NCBI GenBank assembly: GCA_036583965.1
Contig: JAZBQD010000025.1
Location: 13,413,145-13,477,144, forward strand
Reading direction: 5' to 3'
Length of the DNA stretch: 64,000 nt
DNA from: Prunella strophiata
Lineage: Eukaryota > Chordata > Aves > Passeriformes > Prunellidae
Shown: one piece after another, positions 9,358-22,900 of the stretch
Position numbering within the stretch: the first letter of the stretch is position 1
How the letters are laid out: each line of letters begins with the position of its first letter
Made by a program: the position numbers and the translations under genes
Notes under the pieces: generated by a model
Database searches by the model: none
What the model was told of the DNA's origin: nothing
What the model saw: only the letters and a program-made list of their open reading frames with translations

Positions 9358-11399
9358 CTGACCCGTGTGGGCAGAGGGGCTGCCAGATCAGCTGTCCTGA
9401 CCCGTGTGGGCAGAGGGGCTGCCAGATCAGCTGTCCTGACCCGTGTGGGCAGAGGGGCTGCCAGATCAGCTGTCCTGACCCGTGTGGGCAGAGGGGCTGC
9501 CAGATCAGCTGTCCTGACCCGTGTGGGCAGAGGGGCTGCCAGATCAGCTGTCCTGACCCGTGTGGGCAGAGGGGCTGCCAGATCAGCTGTCCTGACCCGT
9601 GTGGGCAGAGGGGCTGCCAGATCAGCTGTCCTGACCCGTGTGGGCAGAGGGGCTGCCAGATCAGCTGTCCTGACCCGTGTGGGCAGAGGGGCTGCCAGAT
9701 CAGCTGTCCTGACCCGTGTGGGCAGAGGGGCTGCCAGATCAGCTGTCCTGACCCGTGTGGGCAGAGGGGCTGCCAGATCAGCTGTCCTGACCCGTGTGGG
9801 CAGAGGGGCTGCCAGATCAGCTGTCCTGACCCGTGTGGGCAGAGGGGCTGCCAGATCAGCTGTCCTGACCCGTGTGGGCAGAGGGGCTGCCAGATCAGCT
9901 GTCCTGACCCGTGTGGGCAGAGGGGCTGCCAGATCAGCTGTCCTGACCCGTGTGGGCAGAGGGGCTGCCAGATCAGCTGTCCTGACCCGTGTGGGCAGAG
10001 GGGCTGCCAGATCAGCTGTCCTGACCCGTGTGGGCAGAGGGGCTGCCAGATCAGCTGTCCTGACCCGTGTGGGCAGAGGGGCTGCCAGATCAGCTGTCCT
10101 GACCCGTGTGGGCAGAGGGGCTGCCAGATCAGCTGTCCTGACCCGTGTGGGCAGAGGGGCTGCCAGATCAGCTGTCCTGACCCGTGTGGGCAGAGGGGCT
10201 GCCAGATCAGCTGTCCTGACCCGTGTGGGCAGAGGGGCTGCCAGATCAGCTGTCCTGACCCGTGTGGGCAGAGGGGCTGCCAGATCAGCTGTCCTGACCC
10301 GTGTGGGCAGAGGGGCTGCCAGATCAGCTGTCCTGACCCGTGTGGGCAGAGGGGCTGCCAGATCAGCTGTCCTGACCCGTGTGGGCAGAGGGGCTGCCAG
10401 ATCAGCTGTCCTGACCCGTGTGGGCAGAGGGGCTGCCAGATCAGCTGTCCTGACCCGTGTGGGCAGAGGGGCTGCCAGATCAGCTGTCCTGACCCGTGTG
10501 GGCAGAGGGGCTGCCAGATCAGCTGTCCTGACCCGTGTGGGCAGAGGGGCTGCCAGATCAGCTGTCCTGACCCGTGTGGGCAGAGGGGCTGCCAGATCAG
10601 CTGTCCTGACCCGTGTGGGCAGAGGGGCTGCCAGATCAGCTGTCCTGACCCGTGTGGGCAGAGGGGCTGCCAGATCAGCTGTCCTGACCCGTGTGGGCAG
10701 AGGGGCTGCCAGATCAGCTGTCCTGACCCGTGTGGGCAGAGGGGCTGCCAGATCAGCTGTCCTGACCCGTGTGGGCAGAGGGGCTGCCAGATCAGCTGTC
10801 CTGACCCGTGTGGGCAGAGGGGCTGCCAGATCAGCTGTCCTGACCCGTGTGGGCAGAGGGGCTGCCAGATCAGCTGTCCTGACCCGTGTGGGCAGAGGGG
10901 CTGCCAGATCAGCTGTCCTGACCCGTGTGGGCAGAGGGGCTGCCAGATCAGCTGTCCTGACCCGTGTGGGCAGAGGGGCTGCCAGATCAGCTGTCCTGAC
11001 CCGTGTGGGCAGAGGGGCTGCCAGATCAGCTGTCCTGACCCGTGTGGGCAGAGGGGCTGCCAGATCAGCTGTCCTGACCCGTGTGGGCAGAGGGGCTGCC
11101 AGATCAGCTGTCCTGACCCGTGTGGGCAGAGGGGCTGCCAGATCAGCTGTCCTGACCCGTGTGGGCAGAGGGGCTGCCAGATCAGCTGTCCTGACCCGTG
11201 TGGGCAGAGGGGCTGCCAGATCAGCTGTCCTGACCCGTGTGGGCAGAGGGGCTGCCAGATCAGCTGTCCTGACCCGTGTGGGCAGAGGGGCTGCCAGATC
11301 AGCTGTCCTGACCCGTGTGGGCAGAGGGGCTGCCAGATCAGCTGTCCCGACCCGTGTGGGCAGAGGGGGCTGCCAGATCAGCTGTCCTGACCCGTGTGG
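9358..11399. repeat. 39-bp minisatellite, about 52 copies
   Basis: The unit begins CTGACCCGTGTGGGCAGAGG and continues GGCTGCCAGATCAGCTGTC. Fifty-one consecutive units keep an exact 39-bp spacing from 9358 to 11346. The last full unit (11347-11386) has a T-to-C change near its start and one extra G, and a partial copy ends the array. I saw no substitution in the interior units. Because 39 is a multiple of 3, one frame on each strand stays open for more than 2 kb (13-residue repeats such as LTRVGRGAARSAV), which explains the very long ORFs here. Each unit contains a short inverted repeat (GGCAG-AGGGG-CTGCC). Nothing suggests it is translated. Confidence 0.97.
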
Positions 11400-11905
11400 C
11401 CGTCTCCCAGCAGCTTGCCCCGAGCCTGCCCTCTGCTCCCTGCCGGATTCGACGCTGCCCTGCACCCGTTGGAAGCAGCCTAGAACAGCCGCTCTTGGCA
11501 GCGCAGCTCCTCCTGGAGAGGAACTCTGTCCTTGCCGAAGGTGGCAGATGTGGCAGGCAGCAGAGGGGCGGCGGGAAGAGAGCCCTGCTGCAGAGGGCTC
11601 CCAGCTCGGCGTGTCCCATCCCCAGGGCGCCTCTGCAGCTCTGCGGCAGTGTGGGCAGCAGCTCCCTCCAGCTCCCCTCCCCGGATCACAGTCCATGGGG
11701 CTCTGTGGATAAAGGCTCTTTTGGGTGAGGCTCTGGCTGTGCCCGTTATCACCCGTGTCAGGCGATAACGCAGCCCGCACGGAGGGTCCCGGGACGGGCT
11801 GCCCTGCAGCTCCCCGTGTCAGTGCCTGCGCTGGCCACCGCGGGCACTGACTGCCCGCAGGGCTGGCGCTGCCCCGGCTGCTGAGGGGCTCTCCTCCAGC
11901 AGCGC
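11400..11905. other. GC-rich spacer between minisatellite and duplicated block
   Basis: This 500-base unique stretch is moderately CpG-rich, for example around 11755-11900. It carries no recognisable exon. The open frames crossing it are extensions of the minisatellite frames. Confidence 0.5.
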
Positions 11906-12950
11906 AGTCCGAAGCTGCCCGGCCCGGCGGTGCCCCCCATGCTCCGGCCGGGTGCTCTTCCTCCCTCCCTCCCTCCCCCATGAGCACGCATCCTTCAGAT
12001 CAGAAGTTCTCTCCAGCAGGAGCACTTTGAACATCCCGCCTGCTATTTTTAATGGGATTGAAAAGAGAACAAAACCATTTAAGAACTTGAGGAATCAAAG
12101 CAAGTGTCCCCACGTCACGCCCAGTGCTTGCAGCTATATCCTGATTAATGACAAGAAAGAGTGGGGAAACAATATTTAATCACACCCTGTTTATACTAGA
12201 GCCAAAAATCAAAGCGCTGCATTCCTCTTTCATGAGAAAAACGAGGTGGGCATTTCCCCTCTGGTGATTAAGTTTCCTACTACAAGCACATCAATTTCCT
12301 TGATTTGGCATGGGGTCCTCGATCATGCCACAAATGAGGGCTTCCTTAGCAGCAAAGTATTGCAGACCCCCAGCCAGATCCATACACAAGACACCGATGT
12401 CCATCTATCATTTGTCTGGATTATCTCAATACACATCTCCTCGGGGAGATGGAGATGAGGCAGTTGCAGCCAAACCACGGCTAACGATTGGCACAGCTGC
12501 AGCAGCCCTCAGCCCAGGGGCTCTGGCCGCTGGCCCGGTGTCCTCTGGGCACGCAGCCTGCAGGGGCACTGCTGCCCGTGTGAGCGTGGTGAGGAGGGGT
12601 AGAACAGGGCATGAACACTTTGGTGGGCTGAACCGAGTGGGCTGGACACAGGACCCTGCAGGACCAGACCTTCGCAGTGCCGGTGGCAATGCTCCAGCTC
12701 TGCCACTGGCCAGACCTGCAGCAGGACCCAAGTCCTGTGTCGTTGCGGCCACACTGACTCCATGCTGAGGAGGGAGCAGGGCGGGGTCCAGCCCTGGCAG
12801 TGGGCGGGGGGTGACACAGAGATGCTGGTGGGGCTGCTGTGGGGGCCCCAAGTCTGCTCCCAGCACAGAAAAGTGGGTCAGGGAGCACATCACCTCTGCA
12901 ACACCCACTCCCTCTGTCCCCTGGCTCCCCCCTGCCTACATAGATTTGCT

Positions 12951-13120
12951 CGGGATTCCTTAATTAATTAATGTCAGAGAAATGCAAGGTCTGTTAATTA
13001 CCTCTGATTAATTAGGGTGAACTTTTAATTGTATCCCTAAGCTGAGATATGCTGTTCAATAGGCTCTGTAATTAGTGACCCAGCAATCTCTGTTAAACCA
13101 ATTAGCCCAGTGTAACACGT
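12951..13120. promoter_or_regulatory. AT-rich block dense in TAATTA homeodomain cores (copy 1)
   Basis: Within about 170 bases there are TTAATTAATTAATG, GTTAATTACC, GATTAATTAGG, TTTTAATTG, GTAATTAG and CCAATTAG. The flanks are GC-rich and lack such motifs. This dense cluster is what a homeodomain-bound developmental enhancer can look like. It is a candidate element only, and conservation was not tested. The same block recurs at 31250-31420 with indels. Confidence 0.35.
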
Positions 13121-16100
13121 GTAAGGAGCTGGGGGCTGCCCGGCGGGCAGGGGTGCTCCGGCAGCCTCGCACAGGCCCTGCCAGTCAGTGCCATCTGTGC
13201 AGAGTTGTGCACACACTTTGTGTCCCACATCCACAGGAGATGACAGCTGGTCATGGTGGGCTGGCCCTCAAGTGCAGTGATGGCAGGGGCTGAAGTGACC
13301 TGCACTGACTGGGACTGCCCCATGCTCTCCCAAGGGACCTCAGGGGGTTCCAGGTCCCTGGGAAACTCCTCTTTAGGCTGTGAGGTAACTGGTTAAAAAC
13401 AACCCTGCCTCCATGCAGAGGTCAGCCTTCTCCATGATGTCCTTCTGTCCTTCCATCCTTCTGGCCTTCTATTCTTCCATCGCTCTGCCTGGCCCTTGCT
13501 CACTTGAGCAAAAGGCTCTGGCAGGCAGAAGAAAACTTTCTTCCCATTGACATATTTCAATCACTGCAGTTTAATATCCAGGTCAGGAAGCAGATGGCGA
13601 GCAGCCCGGCTGTCCTGGCAAGCGGGGACAGGAGCGGCTGTTTCCCAGCGCTTGCTTGGCCACTCCCTTAACTGTGCCAGCAGCACCAGCCCTCGCCCAC
13701 TCCCACGCCTGCTCTCCCTCCAGCAGCACCCAGCAGGTTGGGCCACAAGGCCACACCACAGAGATGGACACTGACAGCACAGACAGGCTGGGTCACATGC
13801 TGCCCCAGGAGCAAAATCCCCCAGGGAAATGGGGGCAGTGCCCGCTCATGCCACGGCGAGCCCGACTCGAACTCCTCCTGGGCTGGGGGCCACATCTCAA
13901 TATGGATAAGCAGGAGCCAAGGGGGAGCTGGAGTTGGGGGCTGCACGGTTCCCCAGCCCCAGCCCTGCCAGGCTTGCAGTGGCACGGCTGTGTGGCACAA
14001 AGCCCTCACAGGGACCAGGCTGTGGCCTCTGGCTCCACACACTTGTCCCACTGCCTGTCCCCCTGGGCCCGCCTGGCGCCACCGGCACTGCCGCTGCCTG
14101 GAGACCCCTGTCAGAACCACCCCAGCCCCAGGAAGTCATTAGTAATTAATTTGGTTTCTAATCTTCTAATCCAGCTGCTCCTTGATTTGATAAGCAAAAA
14201 ATCTGCTTTGGCCACATGGTCGCTGTTCCATGTGCTGTGTCCCTGTGGCAAGGACAGTGCCACCCTGAGCCTGAGGGCCAGACCCTGCATGGCCCTCTGC
14301 TGTGGCAGAGCATTCTGGGTCCTGCCCAGCTGTGCCATGCCATGCTGTGCTGTGCTGTCCCTGGTCCCAGCCCTGAATGAAAGGGCTGAGGGTCCACACA
14401 CCCCACCTTGCTCTTTCTGGACCTGGAGCTGAGACAAGACAATTTACACTTCTGTTTGAGGGCTGGGAGCCATCATGCACCTCAGGATTCCAGGTGAGGA
14501 ATCTTCCCTGTCCTGCTGTCCATGGTGTCACTGTCCCACTGGGTGGGCAGGGTCACTGACTGCCCGTGCTTCAGTGGCAGTGGCTGTGAACCCCCCCTGT
14601 GGGTCTGTCCTGCAGTGTGCTCAGTGTCCTGGTCCCTGGCTCTCCCCTGAAGCAGCACAGTGACACAGGGCACGTGTGCCTGGCTGGGGACCCCCGGCCC
14701 CCTGGCACACTGGGCACGGGGCCCTGTGCTGCCCACGGGGCCAGCAGCTGTGAGCCGTGTGGCAAAGCAGTCAGCAGCAGGTCCACAGCACACGACGGGA
14801 TGAGGGAACATCACAGATGAGAGCCCAAATCCTTCATTAAATCCCACATTAATCTCTAAGAACAGCGATGTCAAAAATCTTAGCAGCAAAATTAAATTGT
14901 GTAGCCATATTTCAGCTGCACAAAATCAATATTAATTACGGTGGGACAGACATTGCTGAGAAGGGGTCTGACCCAGTATTTACCGCTGCAGTCCAACTCC
15001 AGCTTGGCAACTTGTTTATATAAAACAACAGCACATGTTTTTGTGGCAAACAGCCTCAATCTGGCGGGTGTTGGGGCTGAATACAGATGTGCTGGGAGAA
15101 CAACCCTCCCGCAGAAAGGACACAGGAGGGAGACACTGGGAAGGCTGTGTACAGCTGAGCAGGAAGGGGGGAAGGTGGCCATGGTCCCTGCAAAGGGGTC
15201 TGCAGGTGGGCTCTGGCCTAGCAGCACCATGTCCTGCTGGCAGTGCCACCCCTGGTTCTGCCCAGCTCCCCCAGCTTCTGCACCAGGGCTGTGTGCCCTC
15301 TGCCTGTGGGCTCTGCTTCCTGGGGATTTACTCTCAGCTAGGAATGAAGCTCATGTCAGAGGGTTAAATCCCATGTTTAAACACAGTTTTTCTCTCAGTT
15401 ACATTAAAACTGAATCTGAGCGGGCCAAAAGTCCACGTGGGACCTGTCAAGCTCGGCAGCCTCCGAGAGGACTGTGGCCCTCCTTCAGAAAGCCTGTTTT
15501 ACCCTGGTTTACTCACCCTGCTTCGGTGAGCTCTAACCAGAGAAAGCTGAAATGTGGTCTGCAGCTGAGCCTGCCTGCCCACCCTGTTTGCCCTGCCTGC
15601 AGGGAAGTGGGATGGTTTTAAGGGAAGGGATTTGATTGGAATGGCTCCTATCCAGTGTGGGATTAGGAGGCAGAGGGAAATTGTTGCAACTTAGTCATTG
15701 AAATGTGACTTCTTGGTGCAGGGGAAGCTGTGCAGGAATACTCCTGGTCACCCATTGCAAATTGATGCCCACCAAAAATCCAGACCTTGGGCTTGCAAGG
15801 ACTGGGCTGTGGGCTGAGTGTCCCCATGGGCACTGGACAGTAGCTGGGGACATGCAGAGTGGGACATGCCTTTGCTGGAGCAGGGGCAGGGGCCCATCTG
15901 GTTGGGCTGGGTCACACCTGGCCAGGGCAGAGGCCCTGCTGACTGGATCACAGGCAGCCTGTAGGGGAATGGGGGTGTCAGGGGTGTCCCCTCACACCCG
16001 AGCCCGTGGTGCTGGGCTGGGCTGGGCTCTGTGCTCCATGGCACCAGAGCTGGCTGGCTGGCGTGGGGCATCCCTGGTGCCTGTCTCAGGCAGTTAGTGT

Positions 16101-16831
16101 CACATTGTGAGATGATCCAGAACAGGGAGTTTGGGGCAAAGGAATTAAAATGGGAGGGAGAGTTTTAATTAGAGGAAGAAGTCAGAGTCCATAATCAGCT
16201 GGGTGAGTGACTGCCTGCTGTGGGGAATTCTCCAGATGTCAAATGGCATCAATCAAAATGCCACTTCTTATACAACGGCCTCTGTGCAGGAGGAGGGGCT
16301 GCTGGCCCTGTGCTCAGGGCACTGCTCTGCCTCGGGCAGGGCATTCCCCCACTGCAGTCCCTGGGTTCCCGAGCACCCCATGGCACTGGGAGCAGGGCCA
16401 GGACCAGCCTGTGCCATGCCCCAGACTCCTGCACTGGGTACGGTGGCAGTGTCATGGGGGGGTCTGTCTGTGCCCTTCCCCAGCCCCCAGGCCTCTCCAG
16501 GCAAGAGGACAGAATGGCTTCTTGGGGGCCATAACCAGCCCCCGTGGCTCTCTCCAGGTTCATCACAGGAAACATGAGTGGCTGCAATCCTTTGTAAGGG
16601 TCAGCAGTACAAGGGGAGCATGTGTCCTGGTGTGCTGGGGCAGGAGAGGGTGTCCAGTCAGCAGGAGGCTGGAATGTGGGTCCCTTTGGTCCTGTGTCCA
16701 CCCACAGCTCCAGAGACCCCTGGTGATGCCTGTTAGCAGCAGGGCCCAGCTGAGCCCAGTCCGACAGTCAGAGCCCAGTAGCAGTGCCAAGGTACAGGAG
16801 ATTCCTGACACCAACGGGGCCCAAGGGCTGG

Positions 16832-16946
16832 CCTTGTCCTTGTCCTTGTCCTTGTCCTTGTCCTTGTCCTTGTCCTTGTCCTTGTCCTTGTCCTTGTCCT
16901 TGTCCTTGTCCTTGTCCTTGTCCTTGTCCTAGTCCTTGTCCTTGTC
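16832..16946. repeat. CCTTGT hexamer array, about 19 copies (copy 1)
   Basis: The hexamer CCTTGT is repeated about 19 times, with one variant CCTAGT near 16929. The counterpart in copy 2 has only about 10 units. The array is open in several frames (Leu-Ser, Cys-Pro and, on the minus strand, Arg-Thr dipeptides), which generates spurious ORFs. Confidence 0.95.
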
Positions 16947-19900
16947 ATTCCTGCCACGTCCTTCCAGCCACACCTCACACTCCTGGCAGGCTCAGTGACT
17001 CCCCCATTCACGCTGGGCTGTGTCCAGAGAACGTCTGTGGGTGTTCCTTTAGGAACGTGTGTCACACACCAGTAGTTCAACAGTGCAGAGATGAAATGGT
17101 TCATGCCCTACATTTCTCTAGGAGGAGAGTGGCTTTCCTGGAGATGGAGCAGTTGGAGTGGGAAGAGGAGACCTGCCATGCTAGGACTGATCTGTGCAGG
17201 ATGTGTGGCTGCAGGAGTGACATGAAGTTGGGGCAGCCCCATGGGGAAGAGTCCCCCCGTGGCACAGGACGCTTTGGCCACTGAGGTGCCACATGGGTCT
17301 CCTGTCCAGGCTGCCTGGGGATGTGCTCCCAATATGTCATGAGGGGCTGCCCCCCGGGGCGCCCTGCCCTCTGCCCCCGCTCAGGGTGTCTCACTGTGCC
17401 AGCAGCTGAGCTCAACACTTTTGACTCTATTTATTACTAAAAAATTATGCAACTGGGTCGCATTCCTGCTATTTTTTATGCATGAGCCAAGCAGCAAATT
17501 CCATTATTTAAAAAAAAACTGTTTTAGCTAGTGATGCACTAGACCACGCAAGTAAATGCCCAAAATAATTCCAGCTGACACCTTTATGAAGGCAGAGTGA
17601 AGTTTAAAGTCTACACAAGCCTTTCATTTGCAATTTCCCATCCCTCCTAACCAGCACCTGGGAAGTATGCTGCCATCTGGCTCATGGATCCCCTTTTCTG
17701 GCTGTGCCTGTGCCTGTGGAGGGTGCAGCTCCCCAATCTCCTGCTCTGAGGGCAGGCCTTCAACCTGCAGACTCTGCTGTGACAGCAAACAACATCTGCA
17801 AACATCTGCAAACAGGGACAGAACAAGAAGATCTTTAAGGGTAAAAATCATGCAAAGAGGTGGGGAGAGGCAGAGCTCCCCAGGCAGGGGGATCCCAGAG
17901 GAAGCTCCTGGGGTTTTCCTGCAGCTCCCTGGGTGCTCTCACCCCTGCAGGGCACACAGGAGACCCTGAGACCCTCCCCAGGCAGGAGCAGCACCCAGTG
18001 AGGGACAGACAGGGTTAGAAACACAGGCACTCCCTCTCCTTGCTGTACATCGCCTCCTCTGCCTATTGATGGGTGGTTTTTGGAGTTACCTCTGCCTGTG
18101 GTTGGAGGCCGGTGCTTTGTCCCCTGAAGGCTGGCTGTGCTGGAGGCTCACTCTGAGTGGCAGTGAGACCGGAGTTAATCACACCAACCTGATTTTTTCC
18201 AGCTCAATTCCACCCTTTGGCCTGACCTTGCTACTTTAATGAACAGGATGTTGAGGTTTTTCTTACCATAAAAAATTTTGGTTGATCCCAAAGTAAAAGA
18301 CGACAAACAAACTCTGATATAAATAACCTGGCCTCTGTGGAAAGCATCAAAGGTAACTCACCAATTAGCCCTTCTCTCAGCAATAAATCATCGCACTCTG
18401 GCACCTGACCCTGGCACGGCCGACAGTTCTATAACCCATTTGCCACTCTTCATGTATCAAATGGCTTTCAGTCACCCTAAATTTGGAGATTCTAATCTCC
18501 TATATTAAGTCAGTGGTTCTTAGTAATCTTAGTGATTTTATTTTTATTGGCTTTGTAAATCAGAGTTATCCATGTCAGTGCCCATGGTCAGGGAGAGGAG
18601 CGTTTGTCTGTGAAATTGGGTTGACACAGCCCATTGAGTGTGATGATAAGAGGTGATTTGCAGGGCTGGACTGGACAAGCCATTTACACCCAGCAGATTA
18701 TCATATCACAATACAGAAGTTTTGTTACTGGAAGAACAGTGGAGGCTCAGACATGCGGAGTGGGGAAGGGGCACTCCTGCTTCTCCACACTGGTGCTGAG
18801 CCCCTGGGATGGGGACAGGACTCATCAGAGACACAGCATAGGAAAGGAGGAATTACACCTCTGCCCTCAGTCTGCCAGGACACCAGGCTGTGCCAATGCC
18901 CACAGACACGACTGTGTACAGATCCTGCTGATGGCTGACCTGTGTCCCTCAGCCACCAGGAACATCCTCACCTGGAAGAAGAGGGGCTCCCAGACACTGA
19001 ATATGCACTGTTTTTAAGAAGCTATTGTGATATCTAATTGGCTTCAGGATAAACATCAATTCCTGCAGAGAATTCAGCGCCCCTGGGGAAACAACCTACA
19101 ATTAAAATGAACACCAGCCTGAGCTGGCACTGCCATTGAATGTGCTCCAGCCTCAGCAGCAGTGAGCTCAGTGTGGCAGTGTGTCAGCCTCTGCCAGATG
19201 CACCACAAGGAGCACCTGAGCTGCAGCAGGCTCCCTGCAAGGGCAGGGCTGAGACATGCCTGTCCCCACAGCACGCCTGTGCCACTGTCCCCACAGAGGG
19301 GATGGAGGGTGTGGGGGCACCCCAGACCGGTTGTCTGCTGTGGGTGGCAAGCCTGGGGCAAGGAGTGGCACTGAGGCACAATTCCAGGCTGTGCTTCCTG
19401 CTGGTAGGGCCCGTAAATCTGTGGCTGAGAGTGGCTGGGGAGGCAGCAGGGAGCAGTGCTTAACAGAGCATGAGAGGGGATGTCAGCAGCCTGGGCCAGC
19501 TCTGCGGGAGCCGTCAGTGAGGGCTCTTGAGGCTGAGATTTACACACGGGGCTGGTGATCGCTGCCTCATCTCCTCACACTTTTGGGATGTGTTTCCAGA
19601 GGGTGCTTTGGGATGTGCTCCAGAGGGTGGCTCCATGGATTGGAGGGATAGGGCCAGGAGCTGGCAGCAACTCAGCTTGGGGTGGGAGCAGCAGCACTGG
19701 GATGAGTCTGACTGACCTCGGGGAATCCAGCTGGGCTGGGCTCGGCAGGGCTGAGGTCCCAAACCAATCAGTGCCAGGGAATTGAGCCACTGAGCCCCAG
19801 AGGCAGCTGCAGCCAGGGAGCAGGCAGGCACAGACCTGGAGGACTGCTCTGTGCAAGGTACTGTATATAAAGTATATAGCATATGTGATGTACCACAACA

Positions 19901-22900
19901 TCTGCCTGCGACGGGAGCACAGAGACAGCCAGTTGTTTAACAGCCCTTCCAAGAGTGTAATGAGGGTAGTGAGGGGTGACTGGTGCCACCTCATCCTGCA
20001 GGCTTGTCTGAGGCATTACTCATCCCTGTGCAGGTGCTGGGAGGCCGGTGCAGCTAGAGAGAGCGGCAGGATTCACAGCTGCAGTGAGGCCACATTGGCA
20101 GGTGCTTGGGAGCAGCAATTCCCTGGCTGAGATGAATAATTTCATAAGCTGTTGAACACGTGTCAGATGACCTTTTCCTGCCACTCTTCATAAAAGCCAT
20201 TAATCAAAGAGCAGCGTAGAGGATAGAACCCTTAACAAATTATTGTAATCTCTGGGTCCATTCAGCACCACAGTCAAGCAGCCGCCACCGTTCCTGGAGG
20301 GGTCAGAGCGATCCCCTCATCTCTGGCTGTAAACACCTTCCCGCCTGATCTGGCCTTCAGACTGACAGGACTCATGGCTACTGTCCTACCAGAGCTTTGC
20401 AGATTCGCTTTGTGGGCTCGGCAGGTCCACTCACACTCACGTCTTCCTGGGCACAGATCTTCTTGACTGTTGGTCATCACATTAACAAGGACAAATCAAA
20501 GTCTCAGTATCTTGTGGGTGGGCAGTTGAGCGAGGAAAGTGAGGTTCAGAGGCTGAGGAAGGACTGTTCAGTTGATTATGTGAATGTGATCTTGTATCAT
20601 AGAAAAAAATGCTACAGGGAAGCTGTAACAAAACAGCCAGGGAGCTTGTAATGAAAGTGGCATTTATACCTCAAATCATTGCCAGTATTGTTCCACTGAG
20701 AATTTCATCAGGCTGACCTTTCCCATCAGAAAACATCTCGCATCCAGCATGGGTGGTGGGAGTGTTTGGCCAGAGGGTCTTTCACCCATCTCCAGGGCGG
20801 CAGCTGCACTCCAAGGGAGGGGGGGGCCCCTGCACACATACCACCCAGGGCCTGGCAGGCTCTGTCCTGTCGGGGGATCTGAGCCCCTGAGTGGGCCAGG
20901 ACAGGGTATGCTTTGTCTGTCGATCATGGGTGTTGTTTATTGTGGGCACTGAATCTGTGCTGCGAGATCTGACCCCAATGTCCTCGGCGTCCCCAGACAT
21001 ACCTACTGCCTCTGGCCAGGGTTTTTTATTTTGGGAGCTCATTTCAAGCAGGTCTCCACCCTGGAGTAGTGCTTCCATTCGCTGGGACTGCTGGATCCTA
21101 GAGTTGCTTAATTACCAGACTTCCATCCTGGCTATGCCTTTAATCCACATACCATCCTCAAAGAATAATTTCCAGCAGTAGAGCAGCAGTCAGAAATGTC
21201 CCCCTGGCTCTCCCTGTTCAGGAAGTTTCCCACCCTGCAAGGTCTGTGGCTGAAATTAGTCATTTAAATACTCCCCAGGTCAGCATGGCTGTTGTAACCT
21301 GAGCCCTCTCATGCTGAGGGTCCCATGGCCACTCTAGGCAATGGAATGTGCGTCCTTGGTGCAGGATGAGCCAAAGGCTCGGCAGTGATGGGATGATGCA
21401 CCTCACCCAAAACCACCACTGCAGGATGGCCCTGACACAGCTTTGGGGCCACCACAGGGAGATCTATCGAGCACGAATTTTGGAACAGGAATAGGAGCAG
21501 GGAGCAGCTGTTCTAGGGGGAATTCTGCCCCCCTTGGGAGCGTGCAAAGATGGACTGAGAGGTATCACTTGCCCCCTCCCACCTTAGCGTCTCTGGTCCC
21601 AGAGCAGGAGGAGCAGGAACACTGGAACTGAGGGCTGGGTGATGCCAGGGTTCCTGTTGCCAGTGACAGGGGCCATTGCTTCAGGGGCATCAAACCAAGT
21701 CCCTGCAAGGGGGCCACAGTCACTGTGGCAGGCGGCTGCCAGCTGGGCTGGGCTCCATCCCTGAGAGGACTGATGACAACCCCACTGAGCTGCGCTGACC
21801 CTCCCAAAGACATGCTCAGCCCCTGATGACCAGTGTGAGAGCCAGGATCCCACCGGCAGAAAGGGGTGCTGGAGGGAGATGGGGGACTTTCCTGGGGCAC
21901 AACTTGCTCTAAGGGAAGGGCAACATGAAAAGCAGCAGCAGCGGTTGTGTGGCTTGCCCACTGATTTGCCAAGTCAAGGGGGTGGAAAAGTGGGAAGCAA
22001 AGACAGGTAACCCACAAGACCCACTGAAGGAAACCCCTGACAACTCAAATCCAGCAATTTCAAAAGGTTATCCATCATGCAGGAGCAGTCGACTTGGCCC
22101 CAGCCAAGGACAACTTATTCATGAGCCATCAGCAGGTATGAGCACAGCCCGTTAATAACGCGAACTATCGATTCATGGCTTTCATGTGGCTGCTCCGGCT
22201 GGGCTGAGATCGATGGTCCTGCCTACGTAGTGCACACACAAACTTCCAAGAAATACCACCTGACCAATTCAGCACTGGGCTGTCACGTCCTCATTTATAA
22301 ACTGAAGGACTCCTCACACCCACCTCCAGGTGGCTCTTCCTGCTCCAGCAGAGACCAGTCTCCTGTGTGAGCGGGGCTGCTGCCCCCAAGCCCACTTTGT
22401 CCAACCCAGGGACAGCGAGGCCCACTGACCACTGACACTGAGCCTGGGGTCGTGGAGTGGAGCAGGACTGGGAGACAGGGATGCATCAGGGGTGCAGCAA
22501 GTCACACACCTCAACATGCATGCACCAGGCTGCGGAACTAGGGGGGAGAATGACATAGTCTATGGGCCCACGTACACTCAACAGTTTATTTCAGGTGCTG
22601 CTGTTTTAAACCACTGTTTTGACCATATTTATTAAATTGAAGAAGTTTATGCCTGTGATTACTCTGCCTGGAAGGCAGCTCCCAGCAGTGGAAGCAGCGT
22701 CTGAATCACAGCACTCGGGATTACCTGTTGCTGGTGCTGCCCTGGCTGCCTCGCAGCAGCCAGGAAGCCCACCCTCAGCCCTCAGTGCAGGGCTGAAGGA
22801 AGATTAGGAGGAAACCAGCCATGATGCTCCCAGCCCCAGGGCTCTGCACTGCCACGTACCCAAAACATGGCACCTCGCTGGATGGTCCCGCACTTCAATC

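Noticed and set aside
9358..11399. CRISPR-like array
   Set aside because: Units are contiguous identical copies without unique spacers, and the genome is vertebrate. The same applies to the 24-bp array at 60793-64000.
9162..11987. ORFs of 941 codons (minus) and 847 codons (plus) over the same region
   Set aside because: Both are produced by the 39-bp tandem repeat, whose length is a multiple of 3. The 13-residue repeats have no known counterpart and the unique ends show no domain.
19861..19890. TATA-like GTATATAAAGTATATAG (also in copy 2 near 38105)
   Set aside because: There is no CpG island, exon or other promoter signal next to it; AT-rich motifs of this kind are common in this stretch.
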